Source of the DNA: Acidobacteriota bacterium
Lineage (GTDB): Bacteria > Acidobacteriota > Terriglobia > Terriglobales > Acidobacteriaceae
Length of the DNA: 39,872 bases
Assembly (NCBI GenBank): GCA_003225495.1
Contig: QIAJ01000230.1
Span: 1-39,872, forward strand
Reading direction: 5' to 3'
Below, piece after piece: positions 8,421 to 15,597 of the stretch; position 1 is the stretch's first letter; every line of letters starts with the position of its first letter. The notes beneath the pieces are model-generated. The model saw only the letters and a list, made by a program, of their open reading frames with translations, made no database searches and was not told the DNA's origin. The position numbers were made by a program, and so were the translations under genes.

Positions 8421-8455
8421 AAAGAAAAGGCCAGATTCAATGTCGAACCTGGCCT
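8421..8455 (-). terminator. Rho-independent terminator of the HAF-repeat gene
   Basis: The stem AGGCCAG/CTGGCCT (8428-8434 with 8449-8455) is extended by an inner TTC/GAA pairing. On the minus strand it is followed by TTTCTTTTTGG. It lies about 25 bases after the stop at 8478. Confidence 0.85.
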
Positions 8456-8477
8456 GGCACTGCGATGCTCGAAACTC

Positions 8478-9536
8478 CTATTTCAGGTGCGCGATCCAAG
8501 TTCCGAAATTGGCCGAATCCTGCCAGGTTCCAATGATGGTCGAGCCGTCTGCAGAAATTGCTATAGCGTTGGTGAGAAATACGCCGTCAGGAATCGGCGC
8601 GCCCGCCCATTTCAAAGTCTTTTGCAGGGAGTGCATCGGTGCACCGGGGTTAGAAGCGTTCCAGATGAATGCCTCCGAGCCGCCAAAAAATGGGTCGCCG
8701 CTCCAGCCGATGACTTTGCCTTTGTCGGAAACACCGTTCGCAATACTTTGATCGCTGGGGATGCCTGAAACCGTGCCCAGTGGAATCAGACCGGTTGCGT
8801 TGGTGTAGTAGAAGGCGTGTATTCCGTCCAGAGTTGCGGCTTGGCCGACAACCCTGGCCCCGTTCGAACTAACGGCCGTAGCTTCGCCCGGCGTGGTCGT
8901 ACCGGTGAAGAGATCGAAGCTGGGCGTCCAGCGCACGGCGCGCCGGATTCCCTGCGTTGGGTGTTCAAAGAATCCGACAATGGTCGAGCCGTCGGCAGAG
9001 ATCGCGCTGGCACGGCTGCTCGCGCCCTTGGGATGGCTGAGACCAACTATTCCACGACCTTCTCTCCACCGAAATCCCTGCGCGCCCGGGCAGTACCACG
9101 ACAGTCCAACCACCACCGAACCGTCATGATTCACGCCATAACCGCTGCCCCAATTGCCATCCATCGAACAGCCCTTAGCCGGATGTCCCAGATTGATCCA
9201 TCCCGTCGACGCGCGCCAGCGGCCTGGAGAACTAAGACCGTCCTCACCCACAATGGTGCCTGTGATCGTCGTACCGTCGGCCGAAATTCCGATGCTCGAG
9301 TCAAGAAAATAACCTGCGCCGAGATCTACAAATCCCTCGGCTGCTGTCCACCGGAAAATTTCGCCGCCCACATTTGCGGCCACGACACTGCCGTCGGCGG
9401 AAAGCGCATAGTTAATCCAGGTATCGACGGGCACGTTGAGCATCTGGAATGTCGCAGCGGGCGCCTGCGCCAATGAGGAAACACAAAGACCTGCGCACAG
9501 ACAGATCGTGATCAGTAGAAGAGCCTGTTTTTTCAA
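8478..9536 (-). CDS. Secreted HAF-repeat protein
   Basis: A 352-residue exported protein. A signal peptide (MKKQALLLITICLCAGLCVSS) precedes about seven repeats of the HAF type, with recurring GISADGTTITG, GVNHDGSVVVG, AISADGSTIVG and AVSSNGARVVG each followed by a W or F-R/Y element. Such repeats form a beta-propeller-like surface protein; a ligand is not known. The start is TTG 9536 with AAAGGTG at good spacing. It is transcribed from a strong promoter at 9719-9691 whose spacer is filled by a perfect palindrome, so the divergent TetR protein probably represses it. The 5' untranslated region would be about 148 bases. Confidence 0.85.
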   Translation of the reverse strand: MKKQALLLITICLCAGLCVSSLAQAPAATFQMLNVPVDTWINYALSADGSVVAANVGGEIFRWTAAEGFVDLGAGYFLDSSIGISADGTTITGTIVGEDGLSSPGRWRASTGWINLGHPAKGCSMDGNWGSGYGVNHDGSVVVGLSWYCPGAQGFRWREGRGIVGLSHPKGASSRASAISADGSTIVGFFEHPTQGIRRAVRWTPSFDLFTGTTTPGEATAVSSNGARVVGQAATLDGIHAFYYTNATGLIPLGTVSGIPSDQSIANGVSDKGKVIGWSGDPFFGGSEAFIWNASNPGAPMHSLQKTLKWAGAPIPDGVFLTNAIAISADGSTIIGTWQDSANFGTWIAHLK

Positions 9537-9594
9537 TTTTCACCTTTAAACTCTGATTTTTGTCGTTTCGGTGAGCTAGACTCGGTTGTCCAAC

Positions 9595-9614
9595 AACAGA
9601 GTGTTCGCTCTGTT
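9595..9614. repeat. Perfect hairpin in the HAF-gene leader
   Basis: AACAGAG-TGTTCG-CTCTGTT is a perfect 7-base-pair stem with a 6-base loop, located about 60 bases before the HAF-gene start within its untranslated leader. The surrounding leader is GC-rich with further short pairings. I do not match it to a known riboswitch. Confidence 0.5.
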
Positions 9615-9690
9615 CCCTGGAGGGCGCTTGGTGCCGGTAACTGCGGCAGTGCGGATGATGGAACCGGGGGAGGGCCCGACGACCCGATAA

Positions 9691-9719
9691 TGTATACAGC
9701 GTTACGATAACGCTGTCAA
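9691..9719 (-). promoter_or_regulatory. Sigma-70-type promoter of the HAF-repeat gene
   Basis: On the minus strand TTGACA (9719-9714) is separated by exactly 17 bases from TATACA (9696-9691). Both hexamers are close to the sigma-70 consensus. Transcription would start near 9684. Confidence 0.85.
9696..9716. promoter_or_regulatory. Perfect palindromic operator, probably for TetR
   Basis: ACAGCGTT-ACGAT-AACGCTGT is a perfect 8+8 inverted repeat, the usual form of a TetR-family operator. It overlaps both hexamer edges and fills the spacer of the HAF-gene promoter. It ends 30 bases before the GTG of the divergent tetR-like gene, so it can repress the HAF gene and probably tetR as well. Confidence 0.8.
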
Positions 9720-9746
9720 CCAGAAAGATCGCAGGAGAAACAGCCA

Positions 9747-10298
9747 GTGCCGAGGCAAGCCGATCCCGAGATTGAAGTCCGCGTGCTGAAGGCCGCGCAG
9801 AAACTCTGGAACGCCGGAGGACAGAATAGCCTTACAATGCGCGCCGTTGCGGAGGCGGCGGGAACCAATACTCCGACGTTATACCGCCGCTTTAAAGACC
9901 GCCGGGCGCTGCTGCGGGCGCTTTTGCAAAAACATCAGGACGCGCTGGCCAAATCGATCCGAAGCTGCAAATCTTTGCAGGAAATCGCCCACTGCGTCTT
10001 CGATTACGCGCTCAATCATCCGCGTGAGTACGAACTGATTGCCTCGCGGATTGTGATCACCAGTCACCAGCCGCGCCCGAATTTTGAGTATGTGGTTCAA
10101 AAGGCGGGAGAGTGGCTGGGCGGAGAGCCGGAACAATACCGTCCATTAATCATCGCAGTCTGGTGCCTGGTCCACGGAAGCGCCATGCTCCTGATTAATG
10201 ACGTTATCCCCGAACACAAGAAGGCAGTGCGCTCCGCATTCGATATCGCTGTTGAAGAACTGATCCGTAACCACACACGATTTACGAAACGTCGCTAG
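9747..10298 (+). CDS. TetR/AcrR-family transcriptional regulator
   Basis: A 183-residue repressor. The N-terminal helix-turn-helix is typical of the family: VRVLKAAQKLWNAGG, then LTMRAVAEAAGTNTPTLYRRF with the Y-R-R-F recognition end at about residues 30-50. The C-terminal helical domain, which would bind a small ligand, has no recognisable specificity. The start is GTG 9747 after AGGAGAAA. It is divergent from the HAF-repeat gene, with a perfect palindrome between them at 9696-9716, so local autoregulation and control of the HAF gene is the simplest reading. Its last 17 bases overlap the convergent gluQ gene. Confidence 0.92.
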   Translation: MPRQADPEIEVRVLKAAQKLWNAGGQNSLTMRAVAEAAGTNTPTLYRRFKDRRALLRALLQKHQDALAKSIRSCKSLQEIAHCVFDYALNHPREYELIASRIVITSHQPRPNFEYVVQKAGEWLGGEPEQYRPLIIAVWCLVHGSAMLLINDVIPEHKKAVRSAFDIAVEELIRNHTRFTKRR

Positions 10299-11175
10299 TG
10301 CCGGACGGAAAGAGCGCGTCAGGTGTTTTGTGCCTGCCGGTCATGGCGATCACCTCTTCAGCCGCCATGCCACTTTCCCGCAAAGCTCGGATGCTAAGCG
10401 CATCGTGCCGCTTGGCGAGCCGGACACCGCTCGAGTCCCGCACCAGTTCGCAATGGAAATAATCCGGCGTGGGATATCGAAGCGCGCCAATGACGAGAAG
10501 CTGCCGGGCGGTGGATTTCAGCAAGTCCACTCCACGGACGACCTCCGTGATCCGCATCGCCGCGTCATCCACCACCACCGCCAGCTGATAAGCCGGAACG
10601 TCATCACGCCGCCACACGATAAAATCGCCAAAGTCATGCCCAGCCCTGTAACATCGCGGCCCGAGATTCAGATCCGTGAATGCAATCTCCCTCCCCTCCG
10701 GAACCCGAAATCGCCAGTTCACCCCCGCCGGAACAGAAAATGAAGTCGCATCCGTTCGCTCCCGACACCGTCCAGGGTAGATCGGCTCGTCGTCAGTATC
10801 ATTAGGTGCGCTCGCCGCCTGCGCCAGATCCTTGCGCGAGCACGTGCATGGATAAATAAATCCGCCATCGCGCAACTTACGCCAGGCGTCCAGATAAAAG
10901 CTCCGCCGCTCGCTCTGCGAATAAGGACCGTACGGACCGCCACAGTCCGGGCCTTCGCTCCAGCGAATGCCGAGCCACCGCAAATCTTCGATCATGGCGG
11001 AAGCAAATTTCGCCCGCGAGCGTTGCGGATCCAGATCTTCATCGCGGAGAATGAGCGTGCCCTGATGCTCACGAGCCCGCTGCGCCGCCATCCAGAACGT
11101 CCGTGCATGCCCGATGTGCAGCAGCCCGGTCGGCGAAGGCGCCAGCCGCCCGCGATACGATAACGAAGCGCTCAC
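10282..11175 (-). CDS. gluQ: Glutamyl-Q tRNA(Asp) synthetase
   Basis: A 297-residue truncated glutamyl-tRNA synthetase paralogue that attaches glutamate to the queuosine base of tRNA(Asp). Features are APSPTGLLHIGHA with the HIGH motif at residues 20-23, zinc ligands C110, C112, Y133 and C137 (YPCTC and YPGRC), and the KMSKS-equivalent LAKRHDAL. The anticodon-binding domain of true GluRS is absent, as expected. The start is GTG 11175. It converges on the tetR-like gene with a 17-base overlap. No queuosine biosynthesis gene is in the window. Confidence 0.93.
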   Translation of the reverse strand: MSASLSYRGRLAPSPTGLLHIGHARTFWMAAQRAREHQGTLILRDEDLDPQRSRAKFASAMIEDLRWLGIRWSEGPDCGGPYGPYSQSERRSFYLDAWRKLRDGGFIYPCTCSRKDLAQAASAPNDTDDEPIYPGRCRERTDATSFSVPAGVNWRFRVPEGREIAFTDLNLGPRCYRAGHDFGDFIVWRRDDVPAYQLAVVVDDAAMRITEVVRGVDLLKSTARQLLVIGALRYPTPDYFHCELVRDSSGVRLAKRHDALSIRALRESGMAAEEVIAMTGRHKTPDALFPSGTSDVS

Positions 11176-11334
11176 CTCGGCATTCTAACCGTGTCACCTT
11201 CAACACACTGTGTCCATAGGAACCAGGCTCCCAGCGCCGCCTCTGGACGTAAGTCCCACCGGATCAATGCGCGAGAACTTGGCCGCTCTCCTGCCCTATC
11301 ACTTCCGTCTGCGTTCAGCAGCGGAGGTGACACA

Positions 11335-12219
11335 ATGACAAACTTTGAGAAATTCCCCCACAAGACCAACAGCAACAATTCCGGTGCGACGCTCACATCA
11401 TGGTCGCGCCAACAGAAGATCGCGATGATCGCCGGATTCGTCATCCTCGGAATCCTGATCGCGCTCAGCGCCTGCTCAAAGGACACTCCCAAAACCGCGC
11501 TGGTCGGCATCTCCAGCCCCGACGCCGCGAGCACAACCGCCGCGCCAACTCTGACGCCGAACGTCGCGCCAGCCGAGCCCGTAGCGAAAAAGAAGACGCA
11601 CAAAAGACGGCCCGCCGCCATCGTGACCTACAGCGATCCAAAGACCGGAGTCTCGTTTAAGTATCCGCGGAAGTACGAACTGGCGTCCGGCGACAAACTC
11701 GAGCCCGCAATCGACGGCCTCGGCCCCGTACCGATGAACTTCGTCCAGCCCGGCGGATCTTCGGTCGCCATGGTCGCCGTGCCGCAGGCATCGTATCCCG
11801 GCACCGACCTGACCACCGCCTTCTTCCACGTGAACGTAAACCGCGGCCTCTCCGAGCAGGAGTGCTCGCAGTTTGCCTTCGTGGACGCGCGCAATCCCGA
11901 CGGCGAACCCGTCGACGCCGAGAAACTTCACGTCGGCTCCGCCTACATGGAGAAGACTTCCAACTTCGCCGGCGACGCCATGAAGCAAGCCGAGACCCAG
12001 TACTACCATCGCTATGAAAGCGGCGCCTGCTACGAATTCGTTCTCGGCCTGGGCACCGCCGGATACGGCACCGAAGAAGGCATCGAAGCCGTCAACCGCG
12101 AACAAGTCTTCGGCAAGCTGGAGAAAATCCTGGCCAGTGTGAAGATCCAACCCGTAGAAGCACAGAAGGAGCAAGTAGCCGCGCAGACGTCGCCGGCTAC
12201 AGAAGAAAAAGCCAAGTAA
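11335..12219 (+). CDS. Membrane-anchored or lipoprotein-like hypothetical protein
   Basis: A 294-residue exported protein of unknown function. ATG 11335 follows GGAGGTG closely and is preferred over the open frame reaching back to 11191. Residues 1-26 are hydrophilic. A hydrophobic helix (KIAMIAGFVILGILIALSA) then ends in LSACSKD, which looks like a lipobox although the preceding segment is long for a lipoprotein. An Ala/Pro/Thr linker and KKKTHKRR come next, followed by a globular domain beginning VTYSDPKTGVSFKYPRKYEL, a PsbP-like opening common in bacterial secreted proteins. The C-terminus is Gln/Ala/Glu-rich. Confidence 0.8.
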   Translation: MTNFEKFPHKTNSNNSGATLTSWSRQQKIAMIAGFVILGILIALSACSKDTPKTALVGISSPDAASTTAAPTLTPNVAPAEPVAKKKTHKRRPAAIVTYSDPKTGVSFKYPRKYELASGDKLEPAIDGLGPVPMNFVQPGGSSVAMVAVPQASYPGTDLTTAFFHVNVNRGLSEQECSQFAFVDARNPDGEPVDAEKLHVGSAYMEKTSNFAGDAMKQAETQYYHRYESGACYEFVLGLGTAGYGTEEGIEAVNREQVFGKLEKILASVKIQPVEAQKEQVAAQTSPATEEKAK

Positions 12220-12243
12220 CCTTCCACGCAACAGTCACGCTCA

Positions 12244-12281
12244 TGCGGGCCGCGTGTACATCATGCGGCCCGCAGGTTTTT
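12244..12281 (+). terminator. Rho-independent terminator
   Basis: The stem TGCGGGCCGC/GCGGCCCGCA (12244-12253 and 12265-12274) has an 11-base loop and is followed by GGTTTTT. It ends the 11335-12219 transcript. Confidence 0.92.
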
Positions 12282-12291
12282 GCCCCGCGAT

Positions 12292-12320
12292 TTGACACCG
12301 CCCGCCCACCAGAGTACGTT
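12292..12320 (+). promoter_or_regulatory. Promoter of the cupin gene
   Basis: TTGACA (12292-12297), a 17-base spacer, then TACGTT (12315-12320). The same pair of hexamers with the same spacing appears on the minus strand at 24230-24202. Confidence 0.65.
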
Positions 12321-12366
12321 TGGTTGCTCTTCGGAAGACAATCAACAATTGTTAAGGAGAATACTT

Positions 12367-12735
12367 ATGCGAGTGCCGCTAGCGCTCTATGGGGCAGTGC
12401 TGTGCCTGTGCGCCGCCCCGATCCTATCTGCGCAGGACGCAGTCAAAACCGATCCCAAACATTATTCGGTCGTCAGCGAAAACGACCAGGTACGCATCCT
12501 GAAAGTGCACTACGGACCGCACGAGAAGTCCGTCATGCACAGCCATCCAAATTTGGTCGCAGTTTTTCTCACCGACAGCAAAGTCCAAATGACTCTAGCC
12601 GACGGCAAAAAAGTAGACCAGAGCGTCAAAGCTGGCGAGTCTCAATACGTCGCCGCCGGAACCCACTTACCCGAGAACGTAACCGACCAACCAATGGAAG
12701 TGATCCTGGTCGAACTGAAAGGCGCCGCCAAGTAG
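12367..12735 (+). CDS. Secreted small cupin-domain protein
   Basis: A 122-residue protein. ATG 12367 follows AAGGAG and gives a signal peptide MRVPLALYGAVLCLCAAPILSAQ. The rest is a single cupin barrel: VRILKVHYGPHEKSVMHSHPNL holds the first cupin motif with H-x-H metal ligands, and AGESQYVAAGTHLPENV holds the second. It is a periplasmic or extracellular metal-binding cupin; substrate and reaction are unknown. It has its own promoter just upstream. Confidence 0.88.
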   Translation: MRVPLALYGAVLCLCAAPILSAQDAVKTDPKHYSVVSENDQVRILKVHYGPHEKSVMHSHPNLVAVFLTDSKVQMTLADGKKVDQSVKAGESQYVAAGTHLPENVTDQPMEVILVELKGAAK

Positions 12736-12786
12736 CGCAAGTAAAAAAGAGCAGTCCCGGCAAACTCGAGCCCTCTGATGTAAAGG

Positions 12787-12821
12787 ATCCCACTCATCGC
12801 CACTCACGCCGTGAGTGGGAT
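12787..12821. terminator. Overlapping hairpins between convergent genes
   Basis: CACTCAC-GCC-GTGAGTG (12801-12817) and ATCCCACTC...GAGTGGGAT (12787-12795 with 12813-12821) are alternative stems sharing the right arm. There is no T-run. The site lies between the stops of the convergent cupin and 12868-13662 genes and may end both transcripts. Confidence 0.45.
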
Positions 12822-12867
12822 ACAGTTTGTTCCCCCGTTCTGGTCGCACTCTTCCCGCTGCCATTGT

Positions 12868-13662
12868 TCACATCGCGCGATAACTGACGATCACCGTATC
12901 CGAGGCCTTCGGTTCCAGCGGCACCAGCGCTTGCACATAAACTGCTCCATCTTCCGAGATCGGCCCCTTCGGGTCGGCCGGCGCCGCACACGCTGGCACA
13001 GGTCCGACCGGGGACAGCTTGTACTTCTCGGCGCGATTACTGAAATTTATCGTCTCCAGCGCCAGTGTCAAGCCGCGGACCGAGTTGTCGGCCCACGCAG
13101 TCTCCGTCAACGCGTCGAACGTGTTCGTGAAAGCGCCGTCGATGTCCAAATCGGCGAAGCGGTACACCTTCAGATTCTTTTGGACGGAAGTGTTGTTCTT
13201 GATCATCATTGTGATAGTCAAAATCCGTTTCTTAGTATCCTGCGCAAACTTCTGCGTCAGCGTGAAGTTCCCGTCCGCGGTCGTTCGCTTGACCGTGATC
13301 GGAAAGGTATTCGGCCCATTCGGCTGAGTAAGAATTGCGTTCCTCCAGTTTCCGCTCTCTACCTGCGCGTAATCGAAATAACCTACGTTCGGAGTAACGT
13401 CGCAGATCTGATATCCCTCCAGCACCGCTCCAACGCGAATATGCTCAAACGGGGCTTGGAACTGCGCAATGTTTCCATTCGACGTCACGCACCATTGAAA
13501 GAATGCGTCTTCGAACCCGCTGCTGTAGGTGCTGGAGCAAGTGATCGTTGCGTCGATCGACGGCGCAAACTTCGCGATGATGTCCTCTTGTCCGCCGCTC
13601 TGTGCCCACCCAGTGAGCGCGAGCAGGCCGGCCACCACGCCCACAAAAATGCCTTGCCTCAT
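12868..13662 (-). CDS. Secreted protein of unknown function
   Basis: A 264-residue exported protein. ATG 13662 follows AGGAGAG and opens a signal peptide MRQGIFVGVVAGLLALTGWAQ; the upstream in-frame extension to 13704 is less likely. The mature part is beta-rich, with cysteines near the N-terminus (ATITCSS, QWCVTSN), GYQICDV, and a late CAAP. Sequences such as TKKRILTITMMIKNNTS and FADLDIDGAFTNTFD suggest an extracellular beta-sandwich similar to secreted proteins with variably sized repeats. No family is recognised. It is driven by a strong promoter at 13861-13833. Confidence 0.75.
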   Translation of the reverse strand: MRQGIFVGVVAGLLALTGWAQSGGQEDIIAKFAPSIDATITCSSTYSSGFEDAFFQWCVTSNGNIAQFQAPFEHIRVGAVLEGYQICDVTPNVGYFDYAQVESGNWRNAILTQPNGPNTFPITVKRTTADGNFTLTQKFAQDTKKRILTITMMIKNNTSVQKNLKVYRFADLDIDGAFTNTFDALTETAWADNSVRGLTLALETINFSNRAEKYKLSPVGPVPACAAPADPKGPISEDGAVYVQALVPLEPKASDTVIVSYRAM

Positions 13663-13832
13663 GGTGTTCTCTCCTGGGATCAACCTTGAACAGTCTTCCG
13701 GCAAACGGAAGGCTCCGCGCAGGGGGAGTTACGAAACGCAGTATGTGCCATCCGAACAGGAAATCAGCGCCGTTCCACCCTGAAGGCTTTCTATAGCTGG
13801 GACAGCCGACCCCGAGCCCTCAAAGTGCCGAG

Positions 13833-13861
13833 ATTATGTGCATAGCAGCCGCGCTTGTCAA
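13833..13861 (-). promoter_or_regulatory. Sigma-70-type promoter of the 12868-13662 gene
   Basis: On the minus strand TTGACA (13861-13856), a 17-base spacer, then CATAAT (13838-13833). Transcription would start near 13826, giving a leader of about 164 bases. From here to 14021 I see no other feature. Confidence 0.8.
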
Positions 13862-14021
13862 GATCGAGACCATGCACACAATTCGTTTCTTGGGTGGCGC
13901 AACGGTTCGCCGCCGCGATAACCAAACAAATTTGTACGAGGCTTCAGCCCCCGAGGGACGTCATCGCGACGCCACGCAAGTAGGCCAGCTGCCAACTGCA
14001 AGCCGCCACCTGCCGCCTGAC

Positions 14022-14480
14022 TCATCCGCCCGCCCTCAGCAGATGCCAGGCCTCCATGTACGCCTGATACTTATGCCCGACCCGCTCCGGAGCAAACTGC
14101 AGCGACACCGTCCCCGCCAAAGCCTTAAACGGCAGGATGTACCAGACATTCATCGGCACCAGATAAATCGCAAAGAAATCCACCACCCCTGCCACATATC
14201 CTTTCCGCCCTCGCCCGACGACATTACAAGTAAACGCCCCATCCCGCGAATAAGTAGTCGACTTGATCTGCACCCGCAGCAACCGCCCGCCATCTTCAAT
14301 CCCGACGTCATACTGCGCCGAATCTCCATACGGCTTACAGACGCACAATCCAATCCCCGCCGCCCGCGCCATAAAACAAAGCTCCGCCCACTCCCCTCGT
14401 TGCTTGCAATTCCCAAATCGCCTCCCCTCGACCTCGTCATTCCGAAGCTTCTTCCCAGCCCGACCCGCCCGATTATCCAT
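14022..14480 (-). CDS. PD-(D/E)XK nuclease-like protein (group I intron endonuclease-like)
   Basis: A 152-residue protein that I match by pattern to the PDDEXK_5 type of small nuclease-like domain. KQRGEWAELCFMARAAG provides the helix with the conserved Glu, CKPYGDSAQYDVGI the catalytic Asp, and LLRVQIKSTT the Q-x-K signature. Members are best known as homing-type endonucleases of group I introns, but stand-alone copies of unknown role occur. I see no intron around it. The N-terminus is basic (GRAGKKLRNDEVEGRRFG). It sits beside the RAYT/REP zone and about 3.2 kb from the CBASS genes. Confidence 0.75.
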   Translation of the reverse strand: MDNRAGRAGKKLRNDEVEGRRFGNCKQRGEWAELCFMARAAGIGLCVCKPYGDSAQYDVGIEDGGRLLRVQIKSTTYSRDGAFTCNVVGRGRKGYVAGVVDFFAIYLVPMNVWYILPFKALAGTVSLQFAPERVGHKYQAYMEAWHLLRAGG

Positions 14481-14514
14481 CCCTGCGTACCTCCAAGACC
14501 TGTTTCCGCCAAAT

Positions 14515-14538
14515 AAAAAAGCGGTCTCGTAGGACCGC
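14515..14538 (-). terminator. Rho-independent terminator upstream of the PD-(D/E)XK gene
   Basis: The stem GCGGTC/GACCGC (14521-14526 with 14533-14538) is followed on the minus strand by TTTTTTATTT. It lies between a promoter at 14619-14611 and the gene start at 14480, so it either ends the RAYT-side transcript, ends a short RNA, or acts as an attenuator. Confidence 0.8.
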
Positions 14539-14610
14539 CTTCACTTTTCCACCCTGCCGCCTGCCAGCCGCGACCAGCCAGCTTCTCTATAATCTTATAG
14601 CTATATATAA

Positions 14611-14619
14611 ATTATACCA
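14611..14619 (-). promoter_or_regulatory. Extended -10 promoter
   Basis: The minus strand reads TGGTATAAT, an exact TGn extended -10 with consensus TATAAT. No good -35 is needed for this class. The start would be near 14604. A perfect AT-rich inverted repeat, CTATAA-TC-TTATAG, lies at 14587-14600 just after it. The rest of 14540-14715 holds nothing I recognise. Confidence 0.65.
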
Positions 14620-14715
14620 GTTTCCACACAGCTACCCCGCCAACTTTCTCAAATTTATTGCGCCTTTCCCCTGAACAACTTCCCTCAATTTCACCGGATG
14701 AGCCCCCTTGACAGG

Positions 14716-14776
14716 TTGAAGAGCCGGCCTTCAGGCCGGCGTTTGACTCCATTCCAGACCGGGCTTTAGCCCCGGC
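14716..14776. repeat. REP-like element B
   Basis: GAAGAG, the palindrome GCCGGCCTTCAGGCCGGC (14723-14740), a spacer, then CCGGGCTTTAGCCCCGG (14759-14775). It overlaps the 3' end of the RAYT gene and supplies its stop codon. Confidence 0.9.
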
Positions 14777-15191
14777 GGCTTTGGGTCGAGCACAAATTTT
14801 CCGTTCGCCGACGAATACGGATACTCCTCCACTTTTCCGGCCAGACCCGCCCGCACGGGATTCATACGGATGTAATCACGATGCCGCTCAAAATCCTCAC
14901 CATCTCTAATTCGATGATTCGTGAAACTCGGCTGCCACACTGGCAGCTTGGACTTCAGGCGAATGAAAATCCTCCCTTGATGAACTGAACAGCCTTCTCC
15001 AAGGAAATCTCGTGTGCAGGAGTGATTAACGCGTGAAAGTGGTCAGGCATAATCACGAAATCGTGAACAAGAAATTTTCCCTGTCTGCGGTAGTGTTGAA
15101 AGACATCGAGGAGCAGTTCAGAGGCGGCAGTACGTTGGAATAGAGTTCTCCGTTGCGCGGTGACTGACGTGATGAAAAACGTGCGATCCAT
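14731..15191 (-). pseudogene. REP-associated tyrosine transposase (RAYT), single frameshift
   Basis: An IS200-like Y1 transposase of the RAYT group, which moves or processes REP elements. The first half starts at ATG 15191 and carries the HUH metal motif in VIMPDHFHALI and the helix EKAVQFIKGGFSF. It then meets a stop at 14957-14955. The second half, in another frame, gives LKSKLPVWQPSF, then HRDYIRMNPVRAGL with the catalytic Tyr and the conserved NPVRAGL. Restoring one C near 14960 joins them as a complete family sequence. The last residues (PGLKPG and onward) are read from REP element B. The protein is about 153 residues once repaired, normal for RAYTs. It is flanked by REPs on both sides. 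Confidence 0.88.
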
Positions 15192-15290
15192 TCATGGATC
15201 GTAGTTCTCGGATTCCGATGAAAAATGTGACATCGATCACGCAACGATGTTCGATTTTGCGGTGGACCGATCCGTGACCGTCGGTTTGGC

Positions 15291-15338
15291 GCGGAAGAGC
15301 GGGCCTTAAGGCCCGCGTTAAGACACATAGAGGCTTTA
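15291..15338. repeat. REP-like element C, left part
   Basis: GCGGAAGAG, the palindrome GCGGGCCTTAAGGCCCGC (15299-15316), GTTAAGACACATAGA, then GGCTTTA, where the element is interrupted by the MITE at 15339. The missing right part, AGCCCGGG, resumes at 15473, immediately after the insertion. Confidence 0.85.
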
Positions 15339-15469
15339 CAGTTTGCTGAAAAAGTCATGATTCGTATCAGGGCGCCGCTTCAGCGGTGCTGTAAATGCTA
15401 CAGAATCACTGCCGGCTTCAGCCGCTGCGCAGGTCCGATCAGCAAACAAGCGAGTTTTTCAGCAAACTG
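15339..15469. mobile_element. 131-bp MITE-like element inserted in REP C
   Basis: The terminal inverted repeats are perfect over 15 bases: CAGTTTGCTGAAAAA at 15339-15353 and its reverse complement at 15455-15469. TTTA flanks both ends (15335-15338 and 15470-15473). Removing the element and one TTTA restores GGCTTTAGCCC, the second palindrome of the REP. The interior has smaller inverted repeats (GCCGCTTCAGCGG) and no coding frame. TA-flanked CAG ends resemble IS630/Tc1-type termini, so such a transposase elsewhere could have moved it; that is inference. Confidence 0.8.
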
Positions 15470-15472
15470 TTT

Positions 15473-15556
15473 AGCCCGGGCGAGGGCGACCACCGGGCCT
15501 GAAGGCCTCAGCCTAGGCCTCTTAACGCGGCCCTGAAAGGGCCGCTCTTCCACGGT
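15473..15556. repeat. REP C right end and inverted REP-like element D
   Basis: The segment begins with the right end of REP C. REP D follows in the opposite orientation, with the palindrome GCGGCCCTGAAAGGGCCGC (15527-15545) and then CTCTTCCAC. A second GGGCCTGAAGGCC palindrome lies near 15495. The C/D pair is head to head. Confidence 0.75.
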
Positions 15557-15597
15557 TGTGCGGACGGCGCTTGTGAGGAAGAGGGCTTGCGAGAATC

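Noticed and set aside
14022-14480. Group I intron hosting the nuclease-like gene
   Set aside because: No interrupted host gene or intron core structure could be seen around it.
13836-14516. Plus-strand 226-codon open frame as a gene
   Set aside because: It is antisense to the PD-(D/E)XK gene; its Pro/Arg-rich content is typical of a shadow frame.
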